Assembly: GCA_964343195.1 (NCBI GenBank)
Contig: CAYFIR010000044.1
Span: 1 to 44,413 of the forward strand
Direction of reading: 5' to 3'
DNA length: 44,413 nt
Source of the DNA: CAYVAP01 sp964343195
GTDB taxonomy: Bacteria; Bacteroidota; Bacteroidia; J057
This document shows positions 27,632 through 36,234 of this stretch, piece by piece; the stretch's first letter is position 1, and every line of letters starts with the position of its first letter. The notes under the pieces were generated by a model that was not told the origin of the DNA, searched no databases, and saw only the letters and a program-made list of their open reading frames with translations. Made by a program: the position numbers and the translations under genes.

Positions 27632-28174
27632 ATGTTACAAAAATATCCTCAATTCCTAAGCTTGCTGATTGTCATTGCTGGTCTTGGTGTATCCCATGCC
27701 CAGGAACTGCAGTTGGGGGGTAGGGTAGGGGCTTCCACCCTGCATGAGCAGGATGGTGAGCATTTGGGGGAGGCCGTTACGCCGGGCGGAACCGCAGGCC
27801 TGTTTGCTGCCTGGCAAAATGAGCCATTACGTCTTGGACTCCGGGTAGAGGTGAACTACCGCGACCAGCGCGATCAGGCCGATGGCGAATGGCAGGTACC
27901 AGTTATGGGGACGGTCCCATTGGACAAGCAGCGTCTGGTAGAGTTGCAGGCAGGTCCATATGTCAGTGTTCAGAATGACCCCGAACCGTTACCTCGGCCG
28001 ATAAACTGGGGCTTTAGCACCGGGTTGCAACTCAACCTTCCCCTTTCCCAGCGCTGGATACTGAGCAGTCAGGCCAGGGCCGATCAGGAGTTAGGCTCGC
28101 AGCCCAATGTAGAATTGGCCCCCGCCCGTTCGCTTTCGTTCAGCTTTACCTTTGGACTGGCCTATTTGCTGTAG
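27632..28174 (+). CDS. small secreted/outer-membrane beta-barrel-like protein
   Basis: 180 residues. The start at 27632 was chosen because MLQKYPQFLSLLIVIAGLGVSHAQ is a good signal peptide, whereas the upstream in-frame extension to 27524 is not signal-like. The remainder has strand-turn patterns (LQLGGRVGASTL, LRLGLRVEVNYRDQRD, VELQAGPYVSV, WGFSTGLQLNLPLS, RSLSFSFTFGLAYLL) with a C-terminal aromatic/aliphatic strand as in outer-membrane barrels. It resembles the 26380 barrel in design but not clearly in sequence. Its stop codon TAG is also the first triplet of a 54-base repeat found again at 44360. Confidence 0.7.
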   Translation: MLQKYPQFLSLLIVIAGLGVSHAQELQLGGRVGASTLHEQDGEHLGEAVTPGGTAGLFAAWQNEPLRLGLRVEVNYRDQRDQADGEWQVPVMGTVPLDKQRLVELQAGPYVSVQNDPEPLPRPINWGFSTGLQLNLPLSQRWILSSQARADQELGSQPNVELAPARSLSFSFTFGLAYLL

Positions 28175-28225
28175 GGGAGAAAGTAGCACTTTAAACTTTC
28201 TGAGTCCTCCCTCTGTCGCACAAGC
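28172..28225. repeat. 54-base dispersed repeat, copy 1
   Basis: 50 of 54 bases match 44360-44413, a stretch that runs off the end of the window. The repeat begins TAGGGGAGAAAGT and ends CGCACAAGC. It starts at the stop codon of the preceding gene. A CCTCTC/GAGAGG hairpin follows at once. Confidence 0.85.
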
Positions 28226-28833
28226 CTCTCCCTCGAGAGGAAGATACCCCAGTGGCACAAGTTTCACGGGCCAGTGCTTCTTTTAGTCAAAGGAGCTATA
28301 AAGTAAACCTGGGGCGGCGTAGGGGGGCATTCGGTGAACCGGGGCGGCCTGCGGGGCTGAATGGAATGCCCAAGTTTCTTTGCCTACTTTCTTTTGTAGG
28401 AGAGCAAATGGAAGAATAATACGCCGCTATTTTTCTCACGCAGAGACGCAGAGACGCAGAGAGAAACCTGCCGGTTTTCAAAGCCCCTTCCAAAAGAACT
28501 ATAAAGCAAGTCTGGGGCGGCGTTGGACGGCATTTGGTGAACCGGGGCGGCCTGCGGGTAGAATGAAATGCCGAACTTTTCTTGCTTACTTCTTTTGAAA
28601 AAGAAGTAAGTCCCGCTGAAAGCGACATAACACTTTCTGAAATCATGTATTAAAAGTCCATTTGCGGAGCTAGAAAGAAAGTAGGTCCCGCTGATCCGCG
28701 ATCCCGCGAAGCGGGGAGGCGACATAACACTTTCAGAGGAATCATATAAAAAATCCGATTACGTAGCTCGGGTAAATAATTGATAAATCGCAGCCTGTAG
28801 TAGAGGCGACCCGCAGGTTCGGCTGATAAATCC
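28226..28833. repeat. repeat-rich intergenic region with two pairs of direct repeats
   Basis: About 610 bases without a credible gene. Copy A (about 28289-28396) and copy B (about 28492-28598) are diverged direct repeats of roughly 105 bases, sharing TGGGGCGGCGT and GTGAACCGGGGCGGCCTGCGGG. Between them lie three perfect ACGCAGAG 8-mers (28438-28461). A second pair, about 28602-28672 and 28675-28771, shares GTCCCGCTGA, GCGACATAACACTTTC and a CGGAGCT/CGTAGCT end. The later copy carries an extra insert with a CCCGC-GAA-GCGGG hairpin. Frames reading through these repeats show no family features and repeat each other, as expected of noncoding elements. Confidence 0.8.
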
Positions 28834-29523
28834 CTAAAGTGTAAGTTCATAGATACTGACCTTACTCCGATGCCCCTGGAAGGTGATTTCTACTTCATCC
28901 AGAACGACTGCCTGCTGCTCCTGCACGAGTTTTTGCAGCCAGCCCCGGCCCACCTTGCGGTTGGGCTCGCTGACGATGATGCGCCCACCGGGGCGTCGCA
29001 ACTGATGGAAGGCATTCATCAGCGGTTCGAAGAATCGCTCTTCGTAGGCCACATCTGCTGCAATGACGAGGTCGGCAGCTAACGCGGGGTCGGGCTTGCG
29101 CCAGTCCATGGGGGAAGTTGCAAGGGGCTGCTCCCCATTGAGTTGCCACAGGTATCGGGCGACTTCCAACGATTCGGGGATATAGTCGGTCAGGGTCACC
29201 TCACCGCCCTGCCAGTGTGCTGCCAGGCCAGTCAGACCCAGACCAGCACCAAGCTCCAGCACGGAAGTGCCTCTCGCCAATTTTGGCTGGTTGAGCAGCC
29301 ACTGCGCCAAGCCGATAGCAGCCGGCCACAGCTCCGCCCAATACGGAATCCGCTCATCCACGACATCGGGATGGTCGGGAGCCTCGGCGATCAATTGATC
29401 GAATAGCGCCTCTGCATTGGCCACATAGCAGACCTCAGCTCGCCGTGACCCCAGGTCGACGGTTTCGTAAGAGAGTTGATAGCGCTGCTCCAGGCGGGTT
29501 TTGAGTTGAGAGAGGGATTCCAT
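28834..29523 (-). CDS. class I SAM-dependent methyltransferase (Methyltransf_16-like, protein-lysine type)
   Basis: 229 residues. The SAM-binding motif I VLELGAGLGLTGL lies near 82-94, with motif II-like TDYIPESLEVA and a post-motif DLVIAADVAYEERFF. The upstream PYWAELWPAAIGLAQWLL is characteristic of the Methyltransf_16/ETFB-KMT group, whose members methylate lysines of proteins such as electron-transfer flavoprotein or ribosomal proteins. The start at 29523 (MESLSQ) was taken. A longer frame to 29559 adds an unlikely leader. It is a cytoplasmic single gene. Its substrate is not indicated by its neighbours. Confidence 0.85.
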   Translation of the reverse strand: MESLSQLKTRLEQRYQLSYETVDLGSRRAEVCYVANAEALFDQLIAEAPDHPDVVDERIPYWAELWPAAIGLAQWLLNQPKLARGTSVLELGAGLGLTGLAAHWQGGEVTLTDYIPESLEVARYLWQLNGEQPLATSPMDWRKPDPALAADLVIAADVAYEERFFEPLMNAFHQLRRPGGRIIVSEPNRKVGRGWLQKLVQEQQAVVLDEVEITFQGHRSKVSIYELTL

Positions 29524-29629
29524 GTGGAGGCAAGTTCGGGAATCAGTTGACAGGGGCAAAATGGGAGAGGATTGCTATCTATGAGTGTGCCAGGCAACAT
29601 TGGAGAAAGGTCTTTGGTCGTTCATAAAC

Positions 29630-29655
29630 AAAAAACCACCGCCAGAAGGCGGTGG
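29630..29655 (-). terminator. rho-independent terminator of the LysM gene
   Basis: A perfect 8-bp stem GCC-rich hairpin (CCACCGCC-AGAA-GGCGGTGG at 29636-29655) is followed, on the minus strand, by six T (29630-29635). It lies about 115 bases beyond the stop of the minus-strand LysM gene. Confidence 0.85.
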
Positions 29656-29731
29656 CAAAAAATAGCGATATGTCTCCAAAATTCGGTTGGATTCGTCTTT
29701 TCGCTCGACCCAAGGCTAACAGGAAGCATAG

Positions 29732-29766
29732 GTAATTACGAAGGACGAATCACGAATTCTGAATTG
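29732..29766. repeat. degenerate heptanucleotide array
   Basis: Five consecutive 7-base units, GTAATTA CGAAGGA CGAATCA and then CGAATTC TGAATTG, end just before the stop of the LysM gene. The periodicity recalls the heptamers at 102-115 and 12362-12378. Confidence 0.55.
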
Positions 29767-29769
29767 TCC

Positions 29770-30153
29770 TTAGTCAACGAAAGGAATCACCAGTTCCTGA
29801 TCAGGGTGAATCACGTTGGGATCCTTCAGGATGTTGGTGTTGGCTTCGAAGATCTCTTTGTACTTCATTGGATCACCGAAGTAGTGCTTGGCGATCAGGC
29901 TCAAAGACTCACCAGATTTAACGGTGTGCTTGTGGTAGTAGTCAGTGGTTTCAACTTTGATATCCGCTGCGATGTCAGCAGGAGAGTCGCCACCGATTTC
30001 CTTGATCTTGTCCCACATTTTATTCTTTTGGTACTGCGTAGTGGCGGTACCACCGATTTTCAGCTTGCCTGCTTCCTCTTTCACAAATCCGTCTTTTACG
30101 CCGAATTCTTCGCCCAGATCGAGTACGGGTTGGTATTTTGCTTGTAAGCTCAT
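29770..30153 (-). CDS. BON-like/LysM protein (Kbp/YgaU-like)
   Basis: A 127-residue protein without a signal peptide. The C-terminal LysM domain (about 75-125: HTVKSGESLSLIAKHYFGDP, ANTNILKDPNVIHPDQELVIP) is clear. The N-terminal 70 residues (KLKIGGTATTQYQKNKMWDKIKEIGGDSPADIAADIKV) look like a BON domain, the layout of the cytoplasmic potassium-binding protein Kbp/YgaU. Such small BON-LysM proteins are often abundant and stress-induced, but a role here is inference. ATG 30153 fits, and a strong terminator lies downstream. The convergent-looking open frames on the opposite strand are shadows. Confidence 0.88.
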   Translation of the reverse strand: MSLQAKYQPVLDLGEEFGVKDGFVKEEAGKLKIGGTATTQYQKNKMWDKIKEIGGDSPADIAADIKVETTDYYHKHTVKSGESLSLIAKHYFGDPMKYKEIFEANTNILKDPNVIHPDQELVIPFVD

Positions 30154-30289
30154 GAGGTGAAATTTAAGGGGTAGTTTGATGAGTTAACGAAAGTAAAAAT
30201 AGCGATGAGTTTACTGCTTTACGCAATGAATCTCATATTTCTATTTACTAGACCAGTAATTATTCACTCGGTCACATATTCCATAAAAA

Positions 30290-31603
30290 TTATCCAACTG
30301 ACTCCTCGATTTCTCCTTCACTCTTCTGGTCAGGACCTGCAAGTTGAGTGTTTTTGTCTCTCAATGGCATCTGATGCAGCCGTTGTTGCCAGGGCTGGAT
30401 AAAGTCCAGGTAAGGTGCCTCGTGCTCGGGAGCGATGGGGTCTGCTGAACCGGGGTCGATCTTGAGGGGATCGACAGGAACGCCATTTTTGTAAAAGCGA
30501 AAATCCAGGTGAGGACCTGTACTTAGCCCCGAACTTCCGACATAGCCGATTACTTGGCCCTGGGTGACGGTGGCGCCAGCCTTGATTCCGGGGCCATAGC
30601 CTGAGAGGTGCAGGTAGGCGGTCATGTAATTGCTGTTGTGCTGGATCTTGACCATACGTCCAGCGCCACCACTGTAAGAAACATTGGTTACGACGCCATC
30701 TCCTACGGCTACAACGGGTGTTCCGCGAGGAGCTGCATAATCCACGCCCAGGTGGGGACGGCGGATTTTCAGGATGGGGTGCAGACGGCTGTAGGAAAAA
30801 TGTGAACTGATGCGTGAATAGTGCAGAGGAGCCTTGAGGAAGGTCTTGCGCATGCTTTGGCCACATTCATCAAAGTACTCCGGACCCTTGCCCTGGTCGT
30901 AAACGAAGGCAAGTAACTCACGGCCCTGATGGGTAAATGAGGCTGCCTTGATCTCGCCAAATCCGGCAGGTTCACCTTCCACTTCCAGAGTGGAATAAAT
31001 CAGCTTGTAGTGATCACCCTTTTGCAGGCCAAAAAAGTCAATGACCCATGCATAGACATCTGCGAGTTCGTTGACTAGTTGAGGGGTGCCCCCGGCCTCC
31101 ATAATGGAGACATATAGCGAAGATTCAATCACCCCGCTTAATTCATGCTCGACCGTATCTACGGGATTCAGGCCTCGTTCGACGATTACCTCGTCACCAA
31201 AGTCAATCCGAACATATTCGATGGGATTGGGGTGGTAAATGAAGGAGTGGGCTGTATGGAGTGAATCCTTCTGGTGAATGATCGTGTAAGGCTTGTTGGC
31301 CTGCAGTCGGCGCACGTCAAAGAGGTCCTTGGGCAAAGAGGCCACAGCGACCACCTGATTGGAGCCGATGTTGTAGCTGGACAGGACTTCCGAGAGATTC
31401 TGGTTTACTTCAAACGCCGCTTTGACGACCTCGAAGGAGTCGATCTCTACGCCATAGAGGCAGTTGGGGGTCTGAACGAGGTTTTGAGTGAATTGTGTTG
31501 CGTTTTTACGCGCTTCGGGGTTTTGCTGCCACCAAACCAATACGGTGGTACCCAATGCCAAAGCGGCCAGGGTAACAAAAAAAATAGGTCGCCAGGATTT
31601 CAT
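30290..31603 (-). CDS. M23 family metallopeptidase with HxD instead of HxH
   Basis: A 437-residue envelope endopeptidase-like protein anchored by an N-terminal helix (IFFVTLAALALGTTVLVWW). A central OapA/LysM-like region of about 200 residues precedes the LytM domain. The zinc motif HLGVD (H284, D288) is intact, as is the YLHLSGYG loop. The second motif reads GPHLDF (H365, D367), so the usual third zinc ligand His is Asp. Related Bacteroidota M23 proteins may share this variant. If Asp binds zinc the enzyme could still cleave peptidoglycan cross-links. If not, it would be an activator such as the EnvC type. The protein ends with an acidic tail. It is a single gene. Confidence 0.88.
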   Translation of the reverse strand: MKSWRPIFFVTLAALALGTTVLVWWQQNPEARKNATQFTQNLVQTPNCLYGVEIDSFEVVKAAFEVNQNLSEVLSSYNIGSNQVVAVASLPKDLFDVRRLQANKPYTIIHQKDSLHTAHSFIYHPNPIEYVRIDFGDEVIVERGLNPVDTVEHELSGVIESSLYVSIMEAGGTPQLVNELADVYAWVIDFFGLQKGDHYKLIYSTLEVEGEPAGFGEIKAASFTHQGRELLAFVYDQGKGPEYFDECGQSMRKTFLKAPLHYSRISSHFSYSRLHPILKIRRPHLGVDYAAPRGTPVVAVGDGVVTNVSYSGGAGRMVKIQHNSNYMTAYLHLSGYGPGIKAGATVTQGQVIGYVGSSGLSTGPHLDFRFYKNGVPVDPLKIDPGSADPIAPEHEAPYLDFIQPWQQRLHQMPLRDKNTQLAGPDQKSEGEIEESVG

Positions 31604-31836
31604 GTAAGTCTAAAGCTAGGGATATGGAAGAGTGATGCGAAAGTTAGCATATTCCGTGGGAAACTCAAGGGGTTCTGAAAGTTGCCTTCATTGGGAATTC
31701 CATCATCTGGTATTCTTGAAGGGAAAAATATCAAGACCAGTTCATTCACTCGCATCGACCCCTCGCCCTTCTGAACCCAGAGACATTTCACTCAAACACC
31801 AGCAACTCGACCATTTTATCAATTGCCATTACTGCG
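31604..31836. other. intergenic region upstream of the trhO pseudogene
   Basis: 233 bases, divergent between the M23 gene and the trhO remnant. No gene, strong hairpin or recognisable promoter was seen. Confidence 0.5.
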
Positions 31837-32864
31837 ATACCACTGCATAACACCCTCAATTCCAGCGAATTAAAAGCTGCCCTGGAGCAGGATAAAGAAG
31901 CTCGGGTAACCCTTTCGTTTTACCGCTATCATCAGATCGCGGACCCCCAGGCCTTTCGGGATGAGCTGTACCTCGTGTGGGAAAACCTCGACGTACTGGG
32001 CCGCACCTACGTCGCCAGTAAGGGCATCAACGGGTAGATCAGCGTCCCTGTGAAAAACTTCGAGGCCTTCCAAAAGCACCTTTACAGCGTCGACTGGCTC
32101 CACGGCATACGCCTCAACATCGCCGTGGAAGACGAGGGCTAAGTCCTTCTTCAAACTCGCGCTCAAGGTACGTCCCAAAATCGTGGTCGACGGCCTGGAC
32201 GACGAGACCTTTGAACCCAGCAATACTGGCGTCCACCTTAAGGCAAAGGAACTCAACGAACTGACTGACCGATAGGACACCGTCATCGTGGACATGCGTA
32301 ACCACTACGAGAGCGAGGTGGGACATTTTGAGGGAGCTATCACCCCGACGTGGATACCTTCCGCGACTCGCTGCCCATCGTCGAGGAAATCCTCGAGCCC
32401 CATCGCGACAAGCACATCGGGATGTACTGCACTGCGGTATTCGCTGCGAAAAAGCCTCTGCCTACTACAAGCACAAAGGCTTCAATAAGATCTATCAGTT
32501 TGAAGGTGGCATCATCAAGTATGCCTACGACGCCAGGGAGCAGGGCCTGCTGAACAAGTTTCGCGGCCAGAACTTCGTCTTCGACGAGCGCGTGGGCGAA
32601 CGCATCAGCGACGAGGTCATCGCCAACTGTCACCAGTGCGGCAAGCCCTGCGACACCCATGTCAAATGCGCCAACGTCATGTGCAACCTCCTCTTCATTC
32701 AGTGTCAGGAATGTGCCGAGAAGCACGGCGGTTGCTGTTCCGAGACCTGCCATGAGATCACCCAACTCCACGAAGAAACCCAACTGCAGATGCGCAAAGG
32801 CCAGGATAGTGGTATGCGGATCTTTTCGAAGGGGAGATTTGCGCGGGATCCAAGGTTAAAGTAG
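31837..32864 (+). pseudogene. trhO: tRNA uridine(34) hydroxylase (TrhO/YceA) pseudogene
   Basis: A rhodanese-fold tRNA 5-hydroxyuridine synthase that can be followed end to end but is broken. The likely start codon reads ATA (31837, IPLHNTLNSSELK versus MPVLHN in relatives). CAG has become TAG at 32035 within KGINGQISVP. One extra base near 32140 (after EDEG) shifts the frame. There is a TAG at 32273 before DTVIVDMRNHYESEVGHFEGAI. One base is missing near 32343 before PDVDTF. One base is missing near 32433 within MYCTGGIRCEKAS, the catalytic-Cys loop. From there the C-terminus (YYKHKGFNKIYQFEGGI, CHQCGKPC, CAEKHGGCCS) is intact to the stop. Several independent lesions make sequencing error unlikely. 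Confidence 0.93.
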
Positions 32865-33429
32865 GGAGGCTCCCCGGTGCGGATCTGCTTGCGTGCCCTT
32901 TTCTCTGTGTGAATTCAGGAAAATGCTTGGGATGCGATGGCATCGCATTCGCTGGTGAGCTTTTCCAAAGCGAAACGTCGAGTCCTGACGGAAGAATCCT
33001 CCATCAGCATGGCCGTCTCAGCGGACAAAGTCCGATCAAGATACTTACCGGACGGGCAAGGCTGTGTGAAAACTCCAAATTTGGGATTATAAATGTGCCT
33101 TTAGAGTGCGTAAACAGCGTTTTCGCTCGCAGGAAACAGGTTTTTACACAGCCTCGGGAGTCCGGTGCGAGCGGGGTATCAGGGAAGAAGGCTTGGAAAG
33201 CCGTGGTACAGTGTGCCGTTCATGAGCGCAGGCATCCCATGACCACCTTTTTCTCATACTGATCAATGCCCCATGATGGCTGGCCAGCGGTTCCTTCGGA
33301 TGCAGATCAACGGTAGGAAATGAACTTTAGACGATAAGTTTATATCTCCATTTTCTAGTTTGGCGTCTGATACACCTAGAATTGTAAGCTGATATGTTGA
33401 GCTCGCGCGACTTAAGCACGTACCAACTC
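32865..33429. other. 565-base intergenic region with IS-like remnant
   Basis: Lies between the trhO pseudogene and the DUF1593 lipoprotein gene. One open frame (32909-33262) crosses the inverted-repeat remnant at 33059-33154 and shows no family features, so it is not called. Nothing was recognised in the remaining bases. Confidence 0.6.
33059..33154. mobile_element. 96-bp inverted-repeat element (IS end-derived or MITE)
   Basis: AGGCTGTGTGAAAAC (33059-33073) and GTTTTTACACAGCCT (33140-33154) are inverted repeats matching at 14 of 15 positions. GGCTGTGTGAAAAC-type ends are typical of DDE transposon families such as IS5/IS1182. No transposase fits in the 66 bases between, so this is a MITE or an internally deleted element. 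Target duplications are not obvious. Confidence 0.65.
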
Positions 33430-34698
33430 TTAGTTCTCACAGCGCTTTATCCGATCTGCAAAATCCTGTAAAAATGCTACTTTCCAACGATTTACAGTTT
33501 TAATCCCAATATAACCCTCTTCCATATATTCAGGAGAGGGGGCATCTGTCCACCAATTTGGAAATCGGTCAGAGGGGGATGATTTCATTATCGCTGGAGG
33601 ACTAAAGGAGGTTATCTGACCTTTCGAGCCATCAATGGAGGGTATGTTGCTACTGATTCTATAGGAGTAAACCGAGGGGTTTTTGGGCGAAAAAAGAAAT
33701 CTTATGGTATCATTGTATACATGCCCGAAGATGGGGCGGTCTACTTCCATCAAAGCGAATGGGGTCCCGATTGTATCGGTAGAGAATGGTAGGCGTAGTT
33801 CGAGTACACCAAATTGTTCAATACTGTCTTGCTCGGTTGTAATGCGATGCCATACTTTGTGGGGTCGATCCGAGGCTCGTACAAATTGCCCACCCCAACT
33901 GGGCCCAGCCGGATTTTCTGGATCACCATTTAGGAGATAGGTAAGCGAGGGAGAATCCCCCATTTTCATTCTTTCTCCCTTGGCATAGAAATATGCTCCC
34001 AGTGCCCCGGTTCCTTGAATGTACCTTTCAACAAAGGCTGAGTTCTCCCATTGACCAGACTGCTCTCCTCCCACAAACCATCCTCGGTAGGTTGTATTTG
34101 CTTCTATCATCCACAGAGTTGGGTGGGTCTCCGCAATGTATTGATAGGCGTTCACCGACCACTTCTTATTAGGCCCCCCGATGAAGTAAACCCGTAGTTT
34201 GGGCAGAATGTCGGGAGCATCATGCAGGGCTTGCGCAAGGTCTTCCAGTCCTCCCCAAACCAGGATATAAAGGGGCCTGGAATCCTTTTTTCTAGCGCAT
34301 TCAACAATCCAGTTCGAGCCCTCGGTAGGTTCACCATGCCCCGATGCATCAGGGATATCAATTGCTCCCTGTTTCACCATTTGACGCAGGGAATCTGGTG
34401 AAGGATACCCGTCTGAAGCAATCTTTAATTTAGGAAAATCTACTGCGTAGGCATCTATTACTTCCAAAATATGTTCCTTCCTTCCTTTACCATACGGTGA
34501 AGAGATGATTCCCTCCAGGTCAATGGTATCGCTGTATAAAAGCAGGTGAACAAGTGATTGAAAATCATCAAAGTCTGTCCCACCGATATCCGTAGACACA
34601 ATTACCCGATGCGACGCTGGTGAATTTGATTTTGTGGGAGGAGCAGTACAACCATGGGTTAACAAAACGAGAAGCATTAGCCCCAAAGAATATTTCAT
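33430..34698 (-). CDS. DUF1593 (nucleoside-hydrolase-like) lipoprotein
   Basis: 422 residues. ATG 34698 (MKYSLGLMLLVLLTHGC) gives a lipoprotein-like signal with Cys 17, although the lipobox is imperfect. A nucleoside-hydrolase-like Asp cluster follows (STDIGGTDFDDFQS), with LVWGGLEDLAQAL, YFIGGPNKKW and DSPSLTYLLNGDPENP, as in DUF1593/Sde182-type proteins. These sit beside polysaccharide-degrading enzymes and are thought to act on or bind plant or algal glycans, though activity is not established. The C-terminal part (about 285-360) is a beta-rich Sde182-like tail. It lies 36 bases after the related gene at 36171 and so is probably the last gene of a three-gene minus-strand operon. Confidence 0.85.
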   Translation of the reverse strand: MKYSLGLMLLVLLTHGCTAPPTKSNSPASHRVIVSTDIGGTDFDDFQSLVHLLLYSDTIDLEGIISSPYGKGRKEHILEVIDAYAVDFPKLKIASDGYPSPDSLRQMVKQGAIDIPDASGHGEPTEGSNWIVECARKKDSRPLYILVWGGLEDLAQALHDAPDILPKLRVYFIGGPNKKWSVNAYQYIAETHPTLWMIEANTTYRGWFVGGEQSGQWENSAFVERYIQGTGALGAYFYAKGERMKMGDSPSLTYLLNGDPENPAGPSWGGQFVRASDRPHKVWHRITTEQDSIEQFGVLELRLPFSTDTIGTPFALMEVDRPIFGHVYNDTIRFLFSPKNPSVYSYRISSNIPSIDGSKGQITSFSPPAIMKSSPSDRFPNWWTDAPSPEYMEEGYIGIKTVNRWKVAFLQDFADRIKRCEN

Positions 34699-34734
34699 GC
34701 AGTCTGCCATAACACATTTTACAAAAAATAATTA

Positions 34735-36171
34735 CTATTCAGGTAAAACGTTTATAATCACTCGTTTGTATCGCGTTAAAGCGGGTTCTCCATCGTCCGT
34801 AACAGCCAGGATTATATGCATAGTGCCCAATCTGGATCTGCTGGGGATGACAAAAGAAGCTTGGGCTTGATTTTGAGTATCTATGGAAAGTGGTGCTCCT
34901 GTCCTTGCAGATGAAACGGTAAAGGTTCCTGCTTCTCCGTAGTAAATCCAATTGAATGAAAGGCTGTCTCCATCAGGATCAGTAGATGCTCCTGCATCTA
35001 ACTGAACTATTTCGCCGACTTTCGCGGAAAACCGGGGCTCGTGATTCAGGATTGGAACGGGAGGGTGATTGGCGTCATCATATTCACTGATAGTCCAATC
35101 CATTCGGGCTTCGAAATCATTTTGAAAGTGTTCTCGCCAGCGCCAGATCGTCGCATGGTTACTGGTATGCCAGTTTCCATCTACACCTAGTACTTCGTCC
35201 ATAGTATTGGTCCAAAGTGGACGAGTTTCAGGTTCAAGGAACCACTTCTCTGTACGGGGTTGATAAAATTCATACCGTCCACCCCAACTTCCCCAGTTAG
35301 GGTGTTCCGCATCACCAAGTCCGTTATCAATGAGATATAAAAAGCTGGGAGAGTCTCCTTCCATGAGGTACTCCATATGAGGATACTCCGCTCCAAGAGG
35401 GCCTTTGCTACGAATGTGTTCATCCAGCCACGGATTGTCAACTATGGTGAAATTCGCACCAGTAAACCGGGCATGAAAGTTATCACCACTAATCCCACTC
35501 CAGGTGGCATAATGATACCCTCCATATCGGTTAAAACCAGGACTGGCAATGTAGAATAGTTCAGGGAAGGTTTTTCTAATCCAGGGGCCGCTGTTGTCCT
35601 GATCAGAGATGGTGTACACTCTCAATTTGGATAGAAACCGATCCTGTTCTTGTGAAGAGCGAGTCTCGCGAACCTTCCAAAGAGCCTGGGCCAGACAGTT
35701 GGGGCCGCCCCAAACCAGCACCCAGACTGGTCGTGGATCATCCCGATCAACTACCTCAATGATCAGGTCTGAGCCCGGCGAGTCCATGCCCTCCCCGACG
35801 GCGTTCATTCCGTAATCAGTTCGACCCTCTCTTACGACAGATAACAGGGATTCTGCCCTAGGGTAGCCGGGTTCGTGTTTCAATAAATTATTTCTCACTT
35901 TTCCATACGCCTCGATGATCTCTATTATGCGCCATGTGGCCACCTTGTTCCGTTGATGAATAGATGTGGTAGCTATCAGGCCTTCCACGTCCCATTGGTT
36001 AGCGTAGGTTAAGAACCTAACCAGTGACATGGCGTCGTCTGGCTCGTTTTCTATATCCGTAAGCACTATGATTCTGGGCTTTTCCTGTGCATAAAGTTGT
36101 GGTGGAAAACACAAGCAAGCAACGGATAGTGCTAAAGTAAACAGGTAAATGATGCTGAATCTTGTCGGCAT
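34735..36171 (-). CDS. DUF1593/Sde182-like protein (nucleoside-hydrolase-like + Ig-like C-terminus)
   Basis: 478 residues with a signal peptide (IIYLFTLALSVACLCFPPQLYAQ). The NH-like domain (about 30-330) has LTDIENEPDDAMSLVRFL, VLVWGGPNCLAQALW, YTISDQDNSGPWI and MEGDSPSFLYLIDNGL. The C-terminal Sde182-type beta domain has the signature LDAGASTDPDGDSLSFNWIYY and ends RYKRVIINVLPE. It is exported, with no T9SS signal. It is related to the following gene but not a close duplicate. It lies 63 bases after the truncated pectate lyase. The known member Sde182 binds cellulose; the substrate here is not known. Base composition is A+T-rich compared with flanking genes. Confidence 0.9.
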   Translation of the reverse strand: MPTRFSIIYLFTLALSVACLCFPPQLYAQEKPRIIVLTDIENEPDDAMSLVRFLTYANQWDVEGLIATTSIHQRNKVATWRIIEIIEAYGKVRNNLLKHEPGYPRAESLLSVVREGRTDYGMNAVGEGMDSPGSDLIIEVVDRDDPRPVWVLVWGGPNCLAQALWKVRETRSSQEQDRFLSKLRVYTISDQDNSGPWIRKTFPELFYIASPGFNRYGGYHYATWSGISGDNFHARFTGANFTIVDNPWLDEHIRSKGPLGAEYPHMEYLMEGDSPSFLYLIDNGLGDAEHPNWGSWGGRYEFYQPRTEKWFLEPETRPLWTNTMDEVLGVDGNWHTSNHATIWRWREHFQNDFEARMDWTISEYDDANHPPVPILNHEPRFSAKVGEIVQLDAGASTDPDGDSLSFNWIYYGEAGTFTVSSARTGAPLSIDTQNQAQASFVIPSRSRLGTMHIILAVTDDGEPALTRYKRVIINVLPE

Positions 36172-36234
36172 AGAAGTATCACGTTTATGAAATGGAGAAG
36201 AATGATGATATGAAGGGCGTAGTCCCCGATAGTC

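Noticed and set aside
28296..28725. Short minus-strand frames with similar Pro/Arg-rich products
   Set aside because: They are readings of two copies of a noncoding direct repeat, which explains their similarity.
29572..30147. 191-codon plus-strand frame over the LysM gene and its terminator
   Set aside because: It runs antisense through a clear LysM domain and through a perfect terminator hairpin.
32034..32440. Programmed frameshifting or stop read-through in trhO
   Set aside because: Several unrelated lesions at non-slippery sites, including the catalytic loop and probable start codon, fit decay better.
32909..33262. 117-codon plus-strand frame
   Set aside because: Crosses an inverted-repeat element, has no recognisable domain and lies in a decayed region.
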